Shown: positions 46,154 to 55,336, counted from the stretch's first letter. The stretch is 64,000 nucleotides of DNA from Treponema sp. (GCA_016294105.1 JAEDCN010000004.1:62001-126000); one strand, 5' to 3'. Notes: generated by a model from the letters alone, not told the origin. Translations and numbers: made by a program.

Positions 46154-47407
46154 CTACAAGGCTTCCCCATTCAAGAAGTCCAAGGCGTACAGCTGTTTTA
46201 TGCCGTTGTGGTAGGTTGCAGGGGCGTTGTCCATGGTGAGGATGGTTTTGGGAAAGTTGTCCTTGATGGTCAGCAGGGGGCGAAGTTCCCGATGCAGCGT
46301 TGCCTCCTCCCGCACTGTTAGAGACACCTGCACATAGTGGGGAATGGCATCTTTGATGGCCACAAAGTCCACTTTTAGGGTGTCAATTTTTCCAATGAAA
46401 AGCTGGTACCCCCGCCGCTTCAATTCCAGAAAGATGATATTTTCCAAGATATGCCCTTCATCCCCGGTTTTTGCTCCCAGCATGAAGAACCGTAGTCCCA
46501 TATCCACCGCATAATATTTTTCCAAGGTTTTAAGAATTTCCTTTCCTTTGATGTCGTAGCGGTTGATTTTGTAGAATAAATACGTTTCACATAGGGCAGA
46601 AAGGCAGTGCTCCACCATGGCCGGAGATGTTTTTTTTCCAGCAGAAACGAAGGTGTCGCTGATTTTTTTTGGAGAGATGAGATTGCTGGTGTTTTGGAGG
46701 GTAAATCTAACGATTCGTTCCAGGAGCATAGTGTCGTTGATTTTTTTCCGTTGCTGAATGTCTTTCAGCACAATCGTAGCATAGAGTCCAGCAATATATT
46801 CTCTTATATTTTCTTGTTGTTCATAAATATTGTGGAGATAAGGAAAACCTCCATAGGTAATAAATTTTGTATAGAGGCTTTCTTTGTCTAAGTTGTTGTT
46901 GGGAAAACGTTTTTCATATCCCAGTTGGAATTCCTGAAATGAGAAGGGCTGTATGTGTATTTCCACGTATCGACCACTGAGCAGTGTTGCAATTTCGCTG
47001 GAAAGCATATTTGCGTTGGAACCAGTAAGATAGATGTCCACATTGGGAAGGAGAAACAGAGAATCCACTGCCTTTTCAAATTGAGGGACCAACTGAATCT
47101 CGTCCAGCAAGATATAGTTCATGCTAGATGGCTGAATCCGACTTTTCAGTGCGGTATACAATGCATGGTACTCTTGCAGCTCTTCGTTTTCCAGCATTTC
47201 AAAATTCAAAAACGTGATATTGGTGTATGGAATTGATTTGGAAAGCTCTTTGCACAGTTCGGTCATAACCATGGATTTTCCACATCTACGGACACCTGTA
47301 ATCACCTTGATCACTCGTTTGTCTTTCCATGCAAGGAGTTTGTGAAAATAATCATGCCTGAAAATGGAGTATTCTTGATACTGCGGTGTTTCTCGTATAT
47401 CCAGCAT
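46154..47407 (-). CDS. AAA_14/DUF4143-family ATPase
   Basis: Protein of 417 residues from ATG at 47407. Walker A in KVITGVRRCGKSMVMTELCK, Walker B in YILLDEIQLVPQFEKAVDSL, sensor in DIYLTGSNANMLSSEIATLL, GRYVEIHIQPFSFQEF, and a C-terminal DUF4143 nuclease-like part (GHILENIIFLELKRRGYQLF, IDTLKVDFVAI, YVQVSLTVREE). The family is widespread and poorly understood; it often neighbours toxin-antitoxin genes, as here. TTGACC-N17-TATACT ends six bases before ATG, favouring a leaderless start over the TTG seven codons upstream. Confidence 0.9.
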   Translation of the reverse strand: MLDIRETPQYQEYSIFRHDYFHKLLAWKDKRVIKVITGVRRCGKSMVMTELCKELSKSIPYTNITFLNFEMLENEELQEYHALYTALKSRIQPSSMNYILLDEIQLVPQFEKAVDSLFLLPNVDIYLTGSNANMLSSEIATLLSGRYVEIHIQPFSFQEFQLGYEKRFPNNNLDKESLYTKFITYGGFPYLHNIYEQQENIREYIAGLYATIVLKDIQQRKKINDTMLLERIVRFTLQNTSNLISPKKISDTFVSAGKKTSPAMVEHCLSALCETYLFYKINRYDIKGKEILKTLEKYYAVDMGLRFFMLGAKTGDEGHILENIIFLELKRRGYQLFIGKIDTLKVDFVAIKDAIPHYVQVSLTVREEATLHRELRPLLTIKDNFPKTILTMDNAPATYHNGIKQLYALDFLNGEAL

Positions 47408-47413
47408 AGACTT

Positions 47414-47442
47414 AGTATATTGGCTCAAAGGAGGAAGGTCAA
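47414..47442 (-). promoter_or_regulatory. promoter of the AAA_14 ATPase gene, predicted leaderless start
   Basis: TTGACC, 17-bp spacer, TATACT, six bases, ATG on the minus strand. Confidence 0.75.
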
Positions 47443-47547
47443 TATATTAACTTATAAGTTAAAAATATACATATTGTTTATAGTCTTTAACTTGTAAATC
47501 AATATATTTGTGTTCTGTATACTTTTTAAATTTATATATTTAAAAAA

Positions 47548-47570
47548 AGTGCCACCTCTCAGGCGGCACT
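47548..47570 (-). terminator. terminator of the ribDEBAH operon
   Basis: AGTGCC/GGCACT with inner CCT/AGG pairing, followed on the minus strand by TTTTTTT. Confidence 0.85.
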
Positions 47571-47597
47571 AAAGAAAAGTCTTGGCGGTGAGGAATC

Positions 47598-48065
47598 CTA
47601 TCCCTCGATTTCCTTGATGAGGTTTACCATTTCGATGGCGCCTAAGGCACAGTCATAGCCCTTGTTGCCAGCCTTTGTACCAGCTCGTTCAATGGCCTGC
47701 TCAATGTTTTCGGTGGTGAGAATACCGAACATTACGGGAACTTGGCTAGAAAGAGACACCTGTGCAATTCCCTTAGAGACTTCGCTACAAACATAGTCGT
47801 AGTGAGTGGTGCTCCCACGGATAACGGCTCCAAGGCAGATTACAGCATCGTACTTGCCACTTTTTGCCATCTTGGAAGCAATGAGGGGAATCTCAAAGGC
47901 TCCGGGAACCCAAGCCACGTGAACATTTTCTTCCTGAACTCCGTGACGCAAAAGTCCGTCCATAGCTCCAGACAAAAGCTTTGAACCGATAAACTCGTTA
48001 AAACGAGCAACGATAATTCCCACCTTCATAGTGGAAGCAACTAATGAACCTTCAAATTTCTTCAT
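47598..48065 (-). CDS. ribH: 6,7-dimethyl-8-ribityllumazine synthase
   Basis: Protein of 155 residues. VGIIVARFNEFIGSKLLSGA, VAWVPGAFEIPLIASKMAKS, ICLGAVIRGSTTHYDYVCSE with the catalytic His, and FGILTTENIEQAIERAG. It forms the 60-subunit or pentameric lumazine synthase that joins DHBP with the ribitylaminouracil. Last gene of the operon; AGGAG upstream. Confidence 0.97.
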   Translation of the reverse strand: MKKFEGSLVASTMKVGIIVARFNEFIGSKLLSGAMDGLLRHGVQEENVHVAWVPGAFEIPLIASKMAKSGKYDAVICLGAVIRGSTTHYDYVCSEVSKGIAQVSLSSQVPVMFGILTTENIEQAIERAGTKAGNKGYDCALGAIEMVNLIKEIEG

Positions 48066-48143
48066 ATATTTCTCCTTGTAGTTTAGTTTTACGGTAAAGC
48101 TTGAGTCAACAAGCTGTTACCAGCTGCTGACTCACGGTGCATC

Positions 48144-49346
48144 TCATTGATAATTCAAGAAATGGCCCATTTTATGCTGCTTTGTTTTCAGATAGAACAG
48201 GTCATCCTTGGTGGCATCCATCTGGATGGGAATACGCTGGGTGATTTCCATGCCAAAGTCAGAAAGCTGGTACATCTTGTCGGGATTGTTGGTTAAAAGC
48301 CGCATGGTCTTTACTCCCAAGTCCCGCAGAATCTGAGCTCCAATGTAGTATTCACGCTGGTCGGCTTCAAATCCCAAGGCAATGTTGGCTTCCATGGTAT
48401 CCATACCCTTTTCCTGCAGTTCGTAGGCCTTCAGCTTGTTGATAAGACCAATTCCTCGGCCTTCCTGTCTCATGTACAAGAGAATTCCTCGGCCTTCTGC
48501 TTCAATCTGGGTCATGGCAGCGGCAAATTGCTGGCCACAGTCACAACGGAGGGATCCGAATGCATCTCCAGTGAGACATTCAGAGTGCACACGACAGAGA
48601 ATGTCTTTTCCGTCCCCAATATCACCCTTAACCAAGGCCACGTGGTGCTCGCCGTTGAGCTTGTTTACGTAGCTATATGCCACAAAGTCGCCGTATTTGG
48701 TGGGCATCTTGGTAACAGTCATGCGGTCTACCAGTTTTTCGTAACGCTTACGGTAGGTTTGCAGATCCTTGATGGTGATGAATTTCAGGTTGTGCTTCTT
48801 TGCCAGCTCCTTCAGCTCTGGTGTTCGCATCATGGAACCGTCGTCCTTCATGATTTCGCAGCACAAACCACATTCCTTCAATCCAGCCAGACGCATCAGG
48901 TCAACGGTGGCTTCTGTGTGACCATTGCGAACAAGTACACCATTAGGTTTTGCTTCCAGTGGGAACATGTGACCAGGACGGCGGAAATCGTCTGGTTTAG
49001 CATCCTCTTCTACACATTTCATGGCAGTGAAGGAACGTTCTGCGGCAGAAATTCCAGTGGTGGTGTCTACATGGTCAATAGAAACAGTAAAGGCTGTTTC
49101 ATGATTATCTGTGTTGTAGCTTACCATTTGAGGAAGTCGCAACTTTTGAATGTAATCAACAGACATTGGCATACAAATTAAGCCACGACCGTGAACAGCC
49201 ATAAAGTTAATTGCTTCTGTGGTAGCAAACTGGGCGGCACAGATAAAGTCACCTTCGTTTTCTCGATCTGGATCGTCGGTTACTAAAATAATTTTGCCCT
49301 GACGCAAATCCTCTAGGGCTTCTTCAATAGTGTTGAAGTCAGACAT
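48144..49346 (-). CDS. ribBA: bifunctional DHBP synthase / GTP cyclohydrolase II
   Basis: Protein of 400 residues. RibB half: LVTDDPDRENEGDFICAAQF, GLICMPMSVDYIQKLRLP, DHVDTTTGISAAERS and RNGHTEATVDLMRLAGL. RibA half from about residue 205: HSECLTGDAFGSLRCDCGQQ with the three zinc Cys, RQEGRGIGLINKLKAYELQE and TNNPDKMYQLSDFG. It supplies both starting branches of riboflavin synthesis. AAGGAGAG precedes ATG. Confidence 0.97.
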   Translation of the reverse strand: MSDFNTIEEALEDLRQGKIILVTDDPDRENEGDFICAAQFATTEAINFMAVHGRGLICMPMSVDYIQKLRLPQMVSYNTDNHETAFTVSIDHVDTTTGISAAERSFTAMKCVEEDAKPDDFRRPGHMFPLEAKPNGVLVRNGHTEATVDLMRLAGLKECGLCCEIMKDDGSMMRTPELKELAKKHNLKFITIKDLQTYRKRYEKLVDRMTVTKMPTKYGDFVAYSYVNKLNGEHHVALVKGDIGDGKDILCRVHSECLTGDAFGSLRCDCGQQFAAAMTQIEAEGRGILLYMRQEGRGIGLINKLKAYELQEKGMDTMEANIALGFEADQREYYIGAQILRDLGVKTMRLLTNNPDKMYQLSDFGMEITQRIPIQMDATKDDLFYLKTKQHKMGHFLNYQ

Positions 49347-49406
49347 AGCTGCTCTCCTTATGTATGATGTGGCGATTTTATTGTCGCCGAGATTTATTTA
49401 TTGGAT

Positions 49407-50102
49407 TTAAAATCCATTGGCGGCTAAAAACTCCATGGTTATGCCGCTTTTTTCTTGTTTTTGATTTCCATTGGCTTTCGATTGAAAATCAGCTTGCTGC
49501 CAGCTGGACTGAACTCCCCCTTGCAGGAGTTTTTCCACATACTTCCCGATGATGTCGTTTTCCAGGTTCACCTTGTCTCCCACCTTTTTCTGGCCCAAAA
49601 TAGTGATGGCCACTGTGTGGGGAATGGCAGAAATGGCAAAATCCTTGTCAGAAACCCGTGCCACCGTAAGACTTGTTCCGTCAATGGTGATGGAACCCTT
49701 TTCCACAATGTACCTGAGGATTTCTGGGTCAGTAGAAATGGTGTACCAAATGGCATTATCGTCCCGCTGGATATTGGAAACGGTGCCCACGCCGTCTACG
49801 TGGCCAGACACAATGTGGCCTCCAAAGTGCCCGTTGGCAGCCATGGCTCGCTCTAGGTTTACAGAGCTTCCTTGTCGTAGCTGCCCCAGGTTGGTGCGGT
49901 TCAAGGTTTCGTGCATTACGTCGGCGGCAAAATCACTGGCACTGAATTCTGTTACCGTCAAACAGATTCCGTTAACAGCAATGCTGTCTCCAATATGCAT
50001 ATCTGCCATAATCTTTGCCGCTTGAATCCGCAAAATGGCAGAGTTGCGGCCCTTTTGAATGGCCTTTATGGTACCGATTTCTTCAACTATTCCAGTAAAC
50101 AT
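49407..50102 (-). CDS. ribE: riboflavin synthase alpha chain
   Basis: Protein of 231 residues, two lumazine-binding repeats: MFTGIVEEIGTI, SIAVNGICLTVTEFSASDFA, then GGHIVSGHVDGVGTV, KGSITIDGTSLTVARVSDKD. It dismutates two lumazines to riboflavin. The C-terminus carries about 30 extra residues rich in Gln/Ser/Lys (VQSSWQQADFQSKANGNQKQ) beyond the usual end; this may be a run-on into non-conserved sequence. GGAGA upstream of ATG. Confidence 0.95.
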   Translation of the reverse strand: MFTGIVEEIGTIKAIQKGRNSAILRIQAAKIMADMHIGDSIAVNGICLTVTEFSASDFAADVMHETLNRTNLGQLRQGSSVNLERAMAANGHFGGHIVSGHVDGVGTVSNIQRDDNAIWYTISTDPEILRYIVEKGSITIDGTSLTVARVSDKDFAISAIPHTVAITILGQKKVGDKVNLENDIIGKYVEKLLQGGVQSSWQQADFQSKANGNQKQEKSGITMEFLAANGF

Positions 50103-50115
50103 AAATTATTTTCTC

Positions 50116-51246
50116 CTAAAGCTCGTTGCAGCTACAGTCTGCTGAGTGGCAAGAAGGAAGGACTTCTTGTTCCAAAAGGAAATCTTCTCCTAGCTGTTGA
50201 GTGGCTACAACACGCATCTGAAAGGCTTGTTGTGGATTATCTACTCCAATGCCTCCTACGGGAGACTTGGCGGCAGCTCCTCCAAAGATTTTTGGAGCAA
50301 TATAGGTATACACCCGCTGCACCAAGCCTGCCTGTAGCAAGGACCAGTTCAGCTGTCCGCCACCTTCCACTAAAACACTATCAATTTTTTCTTGGCCCAA
50401 TCGATGAACCAATGCTTGTAGGTCAACCCCTCCATTTTTTGAGGGCACCACCCAAATCTGGCAACCAGCTTCTTGGTAGGGCTTGTGACGAGACTCCTCC
50501 TGACAGCAGGTGGCAATGATGGTGGGAACTTCCTTGGCGGTGGTAACCAGCTTGGAGGAAAGGGGAGTGCGGAGCTGAGTGTCGCATACAATCCTCAGTG
50601 GATTATTGCCATTTTCTATGCGACAGGTTAATTCTGGATCATCTGCCAAAACTGTTCCAGTTCCCACCATAATGGCAGCATACTTGTTCCGTAGTTGGTG
50701 CACGTGGTGGCGGGCTACCTCTCCAGTAATCCAACGAGAGGCTCCTGTGTGGCAGGCAATTTTTCCGTCGGTAGTCATGGCATATTTCAATGCAAGATAG
50801 GGCTTGTTGGTGGTAATGTAATGGAAAAAGATAAAATTAATGGCGTCACATTCAGCTTGGAGAAAACCTTCTTCCACCTGAATACCTGCTGCCTTGAGCT
50901 GGGCAATTCCCTTGCCAGCTACTAAGGGGTTGGGGTCAGGAGAACCTACTACAACTCGACTAATACCTGCTGCAATAAGTGCTTCTGTACAGGGGGGATT
51001 TGTTCCGTGATGACAGCAGGGCTCCAAGGTGACATAGATGGTGGCCCCTGCTGGGGATTCAGTGCAGGCAGCTAAGGCATTTCGCTCTGCATGGGGGCAG
51101 CCGTATTGCTGATGATAGCCTTCTCCAATGATTCGGCCATCTTTTACAACAACGGCCCCCACTAAAGGATTGGGATTTACCCTTCCTGTTCCCTTAAGAG
51201 CCAGTGCAATGGCCTGTCGCATGTATTTTTCATCGTCTAAGTTCAT
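50116..51246 (-). CDS. ribD: riboflavin biosynthesis deaminase/reductase
   Basis: Protein of 376 residues from ATG at 51246, with AAGGTG just upstream. Deaminase half: YMRQAIALALKGTGRVNPNP, GCPHAERNALAACTE and TLEPCCHHGTNPPCTEALIA with zinc His and two Cys. Reductase half from about 150: LALKYAMTTDGKIACHTGAS, DDPELTCRIENGNNPLRIV, VLVEGGGQLNWSLLQAGLVQ. The final 12 residues are Cys/His-rich (PSCHSADCSCNEL). First gene of the operon, downstream of the FMN riboswitch. Confidence 0.96.
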   Translation of the reverse strand: MNLDDEKYMRQAIALALKGTGRVNPNPLVGAVVVKDGRIIGEGYHQQYGCPHAERNALAACTESPAGATIYVTLEPCCHHGTNPPCTEALIAAGISRVVVGSPDPNPLVAGKGIAQLKAAGIQVEEGFLQAECDAINFIFFHYITTNKPYLALKYAMTTDGKIACHTGASRWITGEVARHHVHQLRNKYAAIMVGTGTVLADDPELTCRIENGNNPLRIVCDTQLRTPLSSKLVTTAKEVPTIIATCCQEESRHKPYQEAGCQIWVVPSKNGGVDLQALVHRLGQEKIDSVLVEGGGQLNWSLLQAGLVQRVYTYIAPKIFGGAAAKSPVGGIGVDNPQQAFQMRVVATQQLGEDFLLEQEVLPSCHSADCSCNEL

Positions 51247-51324
51247 AGTCACCTTGGGTTGCTTGTCTACAGGGAGGGGAAATGACAGAAAACGGCAGGT
51301 TTACCGTGGAAGGATTTCTGAGAG

Positions 51325-51435
51325 TCATCTTCTTTCATCCAGACTGTAACTGTCGGCCTCGGAATTGCACCGAATCATGCCTTGCGGCTCGTGGGCTGTA
51401 CCACCGGTAGGAACTTTCATCCTGCCCTGAAGACG
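51325..51435 (-). promoter_or_regulatory. FMN riboswitch (RFN element)
   Basis: On the minus strand the conserved blocks run in order: GGGCAGGATGAAAGTTCC, TACCGGTGGTACAGCCC, GAGCC, GGTGCAATTCCGAGGCC, GACAGTTACAGTCTGGATG and AAGAAGAT, with closing stem ATCTTC-like ends. It binds FMN and lowers expression of the riboflavin operon. No strong terminator was seen between it and ribD, so control is probably at translation start. Confidence 0.95.
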
Positions 51436-51478
51436 TATATTTGGAAATGGGTGCTTTTACAAGCGAATTTCCGTCTAT

Positions 51479-51507
51479 ACTATAATCTAGTGCCTAGTAT
51501 CTGTCAA
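51479..51507 (-). promoter_or_regulatory. promoter of the rib operon
   Basis: TTGACA, 17-bp spacer, TATAGT on the minus strand, placing the first transcribed base about 35 nt before the riboswitch core. Confidence 0.85.
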
Positions 51508-51519
51508 GGTAAAAAAAAA

Positions 51520-51542
51520 GCACCATCTGTAGAAGATGGTGC
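51520..51542 (-). terminator. terminator of the outer-membrane protein gene
   Basis: Stem GCACCATCT/AGATGGTGC around a short loop, followed on the minus strand by nine T. Confidence 0.88.
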
Positions 51543-51553
51543 CTTGTAGTGAC

Positions 51554-53458
51554 TTATGGATAAATCTTGAATCCTACAGTCGTAATGAATTGTGTCTGGG
51601 TGGGATATTCAGAAGTGTTAATTTTGTGGATATCGTATCGGACAGCAGAATTAGGCTTGCCGTCAATGTCGGTGTAGTAGGAATAAACTACACCCATGTC
51701 ACAGAAAATGCTAACGGGAATGTTAAGTCCCCGCATATCAAAGGATCCACCGACTTTGAAAATATGTTGCCACTGATAAGCTCCGTCATGAAGGAAATAT
51801 TTCCACAGTTCAGGTTTGCCTTCCTTATCATTGCGGCCAGTTGTATCCAATTGGGAGTTAAGGCCACTACCGTCTACGGCTCTACTACCATATTCAGCAC
51901 CATGACGTATCATCTGATACTGGGCGTGGAACCGGAATACCCCCCCCCCTATAAGAGATGAGTCAAATCGAATCTTTAATTCATCGGAGTTGGGTGGCAG
52001 GTAGTAGCCCAAGGAAACACCGTTGTTCATGTAGGGTTCTTCCATCCAGATATCGTCATACCACGGAGTTTTTACTAACTGATGGGTATAAACATAGGGT
52101 TCAATCTTTGTGTACTGGAATGTGAAGTTAGAAAATGCAAGCTTAGGAATAGGTAGTGCTGCAGAGATACCAACCTGTACTGCATGCATATTTCTATCTT
52201 GGCTAAAGAAAGCTGGACTGGTAAGATCCATTTCATCAACGTATGCAGAACCCCAAATCTTTCCAATTCCAGGATATTGTAGAATTAATGTGGCAAACAT
52301 GGCTAGGTTGTCAAAGTCTCCCACGTTATTCTGGTAGAAGAAGCGACTGAGCAAAGGAAATGAATATCCCAATTCAAATCTTTTTGGGAATACGGCACTG
52401 GAACCAAAGCTAAAGTGAAGGTAATTTTTGTAGTTTGCCTCAGCCATTCCAATTGCAAAGGCATTTTGGAAGGTAGCGGAGCTAACACTGATTCCGTTCA
52501 TGTTATAATATTCTAGGATACCTGTGAGAGTAGCCATTCTAAGCCAGCTGAAAGGTTCAAAGTTTACTTCCACTCCAAAAAAAGGACGAGCAGAAGCATT
52601 TAATGCTAAACTACTGCCATTTGTTCCTGCGGCCCACTCTCGTTGCAATCGGCCAGCTCGTACAAAAATCGCATCATCTAAAAAAGATACTGCCATTTCT
52701 CCATTCATCTGGTATCCAAAGGACATGCCGTAGGGCCACTCATAGAAGCCGCTGGAAGAAAGACTATCTCCTTTGAAAATGGAACCATCCCAGTTCTTTT
52801 GATAGGTGTAGGGAAAAAATGTTGTTGGTTCGCTAAAGACTATATATTCCTTATTTTGATCCTTTCTGGCAGGGTCAATCTCCTTGTTTTCAAATCCTTC
52901 GTAAAAGGTATAGGCTGTTCCGAGCTCCTTTCTTGGAGCTTTCATCAATCCACCGCCAGCAGAAAAATTCCAAGAAAAAGAACTTCCCATATCACCGCCG
53001 ATAAAAGCTGTTCCCCAGTTATCTGTTCCCCATGAAAAATCCTTCCCAAGAAATTCATAGGAACCAGAGACCACGGATTGCCAAGAAGCTCCCGCGTTGA
53101 AAGTCATGGTTATGCCAGATTTTGTTGTATGCTCTTGATAGGTTTCTCCTGTAAGCCAGTTCCAGCCTTCTTCTTTTTCAAAGGAAGCCAAGGTTTGCTG
53201 GAGGATTGCTTTTTCTGAGGAAGTAAGGGCAGCCCATGGTAATTCAGCCTCTGTAGAAAGAATTATATTGATTATGCTCTTTATCTTGTGCTGGGAATAG
53301 GGCTTGGCCTCGCTTAAAGTAGGGCAGAGACCTTTAAGTTGGGCTTGTTCAATGACGTAGTAAATAGGGTCATCCAGAGGCACTGAGGTGTGACTTTGGG
53401 CTGCCATGGGCAGTGCAAGTGCAACAGTCAAGAGAAAAAAAACAAGAAACCTTTTCAT
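51554..53458 (-). CDS. predicted outer-membrane beta-barrel protein with intragenic G10 tract
   Basis: Protein of 634 residues. Signal peptide MKRFLVFFLLTVALALPMAA. Residues 25-100 are helical (YYVIEQAQLKGLCPTLSEAK), then many amphipathic strands with aromatic ends (FVRAGRLQREWAAG, YLHFSFGSSAVFPKRFELGY) and a C-terminal FITTVGFKIYP, all expected for a barrel of Wzi-like or similar type. Codons 504-506 are GGG GGG GGG within a run of ten G, so slippage would truncate the product after about four fifths of its length. TATACT ends six bases before ATG. Family not firmly recognised. Confidence 0.75.
   Translation of the reverse strand: MKRFLVFFLLTVALALPMAAQSHTSVPLDDPIYYVIEQAQLKGLCPTLSEAKPYSQHKIKSIINIILSTEAELPWAALTSSEKAILQQTLASFEKEEGWNWLTGETYQEHTTKSGITMTFNAGASWQSVVSGSYEFLGKDFSWGTDNWGTAFIGGDMGSSFSWNFSAGGGLMKAPRKELGTAYTFYEGFENKEIDPARKDQNKEYIVFSEPTTFFPYTYQKNWDGSIFKGDSLSSSGFYEWPYGMSFGYQMNGEMAVSFLDDAIFVRAGRLQREWAAGTNGSSLALNASARPFFGVEVNFEPFSWLRMATLTGILEYYNMNGISVSSATFQNAFAIGMAEANYKNYLHFSFGSSAVFPKRFELGYSFPLLSRFFYQNNVGDFDNLAMFATLILQYPGIGKIWGSAYVDEMDLTSPAFFSQDRNMHAVQVGISAALPIPKLAFSNFTFQYTKIEPYVYTHQLVKTPWYDDIWMEEPYMNNGVSLGYYLPPNSDELKIRFDSSLIGGGVFRFHAQYQMIRHGAEYGSRAVDGSGLNSQLDTTGRNDKEGKPELWKYFLHDGAYQWQHIFKVGGSFDMRGLNIPVSIFCDMGVVYSYYTDIDGKPNSAVRYDIHKINTSEYPTQTQFITTVGFKIYP
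51940..51949 (-). repeat. poly-G(10) tract in the outer-membrane protein gene
   Basis: Ten consecutive C on the plus strand, ten G in the coding sense, encoding SLIGGGVF. Gain or loss of one base would shift the frame. Poly-G tracts are known variable sites in Treponema pallidum. Confidence 0.9.
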
Positions 53459-53464
53459 GATTAC

Positions 53465-53470
53465 AGTATA
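53465..53470 (-). promoter_or_regulatory. -10 of the outer-membrane protein gene, predicted leaderless start
   Basis: TATACT followed by six bases and ATG on the minus strand. The -35 (TTTCAC at 17 bp) is weak. Confidence 0.5.
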
Positions 53471-53589
53471 TCAACATTTGTATAAAAGTGAAAGGGTGAA
53501 AGAATGGTACTGAAGGCGAGAAAATGAGCTGAAGCGCTGGGTACACAGAGGAAAATAAACAAAAAATAGACTAAGATTTTTTTTTCTGT

Positions 53590-53605
53590 TATATTGAACG
53601 TTATG
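53590..53605 (+). promoter_or_regulatory. -10 and start of ptsI, predicted leaderless
   Basis: TATATT, seven bases, ATG at 53603. TAGACT lies 16 bp upstream as a possible -35. No Shine-Dalgarno sequence. Confidence 0.5.
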
Positions 53606-55315
53606 GAAACGTACAAAGGTCTTTCTGCCTCGGAAGGAATTGGTATTGGTGAGGTTTTCCTTGTTCCTCCCCCAGCTCCTCGCTTAATTCCCCAATACAA
53701 GATTCGAGAAACCGATGTGGAAGCTGAGTGGCAGCGACTGGAAGCTGCTTTGACAAAGGTGAAGCAGCGGTTGCAGGAGCAATCTGCCACAGCAGACAGC
53801 CAATATGCTGCCATTTTGGAAACCTACATTGTCATGCTGATGGATGTGGAATTTCTGTCCCAGGTGAAAAGTCTTTTGATAAAGAGCCTGCAGAATATTG
53901 AAATTGTATTGCAAAAAAAAGCTACTGAAATGGCTGAAATTCTGCGGGGAGCAGGTGATGAATACTTGGCAGAACGAGCCCAGGATATAACCGACGTTTT
54001 TGATCAGGTTATTGACGAGCTTTTAGGCTATAAAACCTTTGATTACGACTTTGTTCCAGAAAATACCGTAGTGGTGGCTGATTCGGTGAGCCCCGCCGAT
54101 GCTGTTGCATTGTTCAAGAAAAAATTGCGGGGCTTGGTGGCCTGTGAAGGTGGTGCTTCCAGTCATTTAGCCATTTTAGCCCGAAACCATCGGTTGCCAG
54201 CAGTTTTGGGAATAAAGGCCATTACCGATAAGCTGGAATCTGGCCAGCAGGTTATTGTAGACGGAACAGAAGGTTTGGTGATTGTTCAGCCTGACGAAAA
54301 GACCCTTAAAAAATACCATAAAAGCGAGGTGGCAAAGCAAAAGGAGGAAAAAAGTCTTTCCAAGTTGAAGCACAAGATTGCCTCCACAAAAGATGGTGTG
54401 GGTTTTACCCTGCTGGCAAATATTGGTTCTCCGGAAGAAGCTCAGCTTGCCTTGGATGAGGGGGCGGAAGGAATCGGTTTGTTCCGTACAGAATTCCTTT
54501 TTATGGGTGCGGTTCAAGATGCTCGTAAAACAGGTTCCTCTGGAATGAAGTCTGTTTCAGAAGCTGCCCAGCTAGAAGCCTATCGTCAGGTTTTGGAAAC
54601 CATGGGTAATCGTCCTGTGGTTATTCGTACCCTGGATGCTGGTGGCGATAAATTTATCAAGGATGCAGGCTTTGATAGCGGCCCAGAGCAAAATCCCCTG
54701 CTGGGAAGACGTGCCATTCGCCTTACCTTGGCAAACAAGCCCTTGTTCAAGCGTCAGCTACGGGCCTTGTATCGGGCTGGAGTGTATGGCGACCTGCGGA
54801 TTATGATTCCCATGGTAACTCACCTGTCTCAGATTAAGGAAACCCTAGAGATTATCAGAGAGGTAAAGGATGAGCTGCAAAAGGAAGGTTTGGAGTTTAA
54901 TCCAAATGTTCCTGTGGGAATCATGGTGGAAACTGCTGCCGCCGCTGTTTCTGCTGATATTTTTGCCCGTTATTCTGATTTTTTCTCCATCGGAACAAAT
55001 GACTTGACCCAGTATGTGCTGGGAATCGATCGTGAAAATCCTTCGGTGGCAGATTTATATGATGACAAGAATGTGGCTGTGCTACGGCTCATTAAAAATA
55101 TTGTTGATAGTGCCTCCCAGTCAAAAATCTCTGTCTCTGTGTGTGGTGAAATGGCTGGTACCCCAGACAGAGCCTTGCTGCTGGCAGGTATGGGGGTACG
55201 TACCCTAAGTATGTCTCCAGTGAGAATCGGTGCGGTGAAAAAAGCCTTGGCAAACCACTCCATCAAGGAGCTGGAGGAAATGGCACAAGTAGCCTTGTCT
55301 GGAGAAGCTTTATAA
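53603..55315 (+). CDS. ptsI: phosphoenolpyruvate-protein phosphotransferase (enzyme I)
   Basis: Protein of 570 residues, normal length for enzyme I. N-terminal HPr-binding helices, swivelling domain with GGASSHLAILARNHRLPAVL (phospho-His188), then the PEP-binding barrel: GIGLFRTEFLFMG, VIRTLDAGGDKFI, NPLLGRRAIRLTL, RIMIPMVTHLSQI, GIMVETAAAAVSADIFARYS, FSIGTNDLTQYVLGIDREN and CGEMAGTPDRALLL with the catalytic Cys. It passes phosphate from PEP to HPr; spirochaetes often use this for regulation rather than sugar uptake. ATG 53603 starts METYKGLSASEG; a TTG at 53594 overlaps the -10. Confidence 0.96.
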   Translation: METYKGLSASEGIGIGEVFLVPPPAPRLIPQYKIRETDVEAEWQRLEAALTKVKQRLQEQSATADSQYAAILETYIVMLMDVEFLSQVKSLLIKSLQNIEIVLQKKATEMAEILRGAGDEYLAERAQDITDVFDQVIDELLGYKTFDYDFVPENTVVVADSVSPADAVALFKKKLRGLVACEGGASSHLAILARNHRLPAVLGIKAITDKLESGQQVIVDGTEGLVIVQPDEKTLKKYHKSEVAKQKEEKSLSKLKHKIASTKDGVGFTLLANIGSPEEAQLALDEGAEGIGLFRTEFLFMGAVQDARKTGSSGMKSVSEAAQLEAYRQVLETMGNRPVVIRTLDAGGDKFIKDAGFDSGPEQNPLLGRRAIRLTLANKPLFKRQLRALYRAGVYGDLRIMIPMVTHLSQIKETLEIIREVKDELQKEGLEFNPNVPVGIMVETAAAAVSADIFARYSDFFSIGTNDLTQYVLGIDRENPSVADLYDDKNVAVLRLIKNIVDSASQSKISVSVCGEMAGTPDRALLLAGMGVRTLSMSPVRIGAVKKALANHSIKELEEMAQVALSGEAL

Positions 55316-55336
55316 ATCCAAGGAGTAAAAAATACT

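Noticed and set aside
48528..49181. Plus-strand frame of 217 codons opposite ribBA
   Set aside because: ribBA is complete on the minus strand; the opposite frame has no support.
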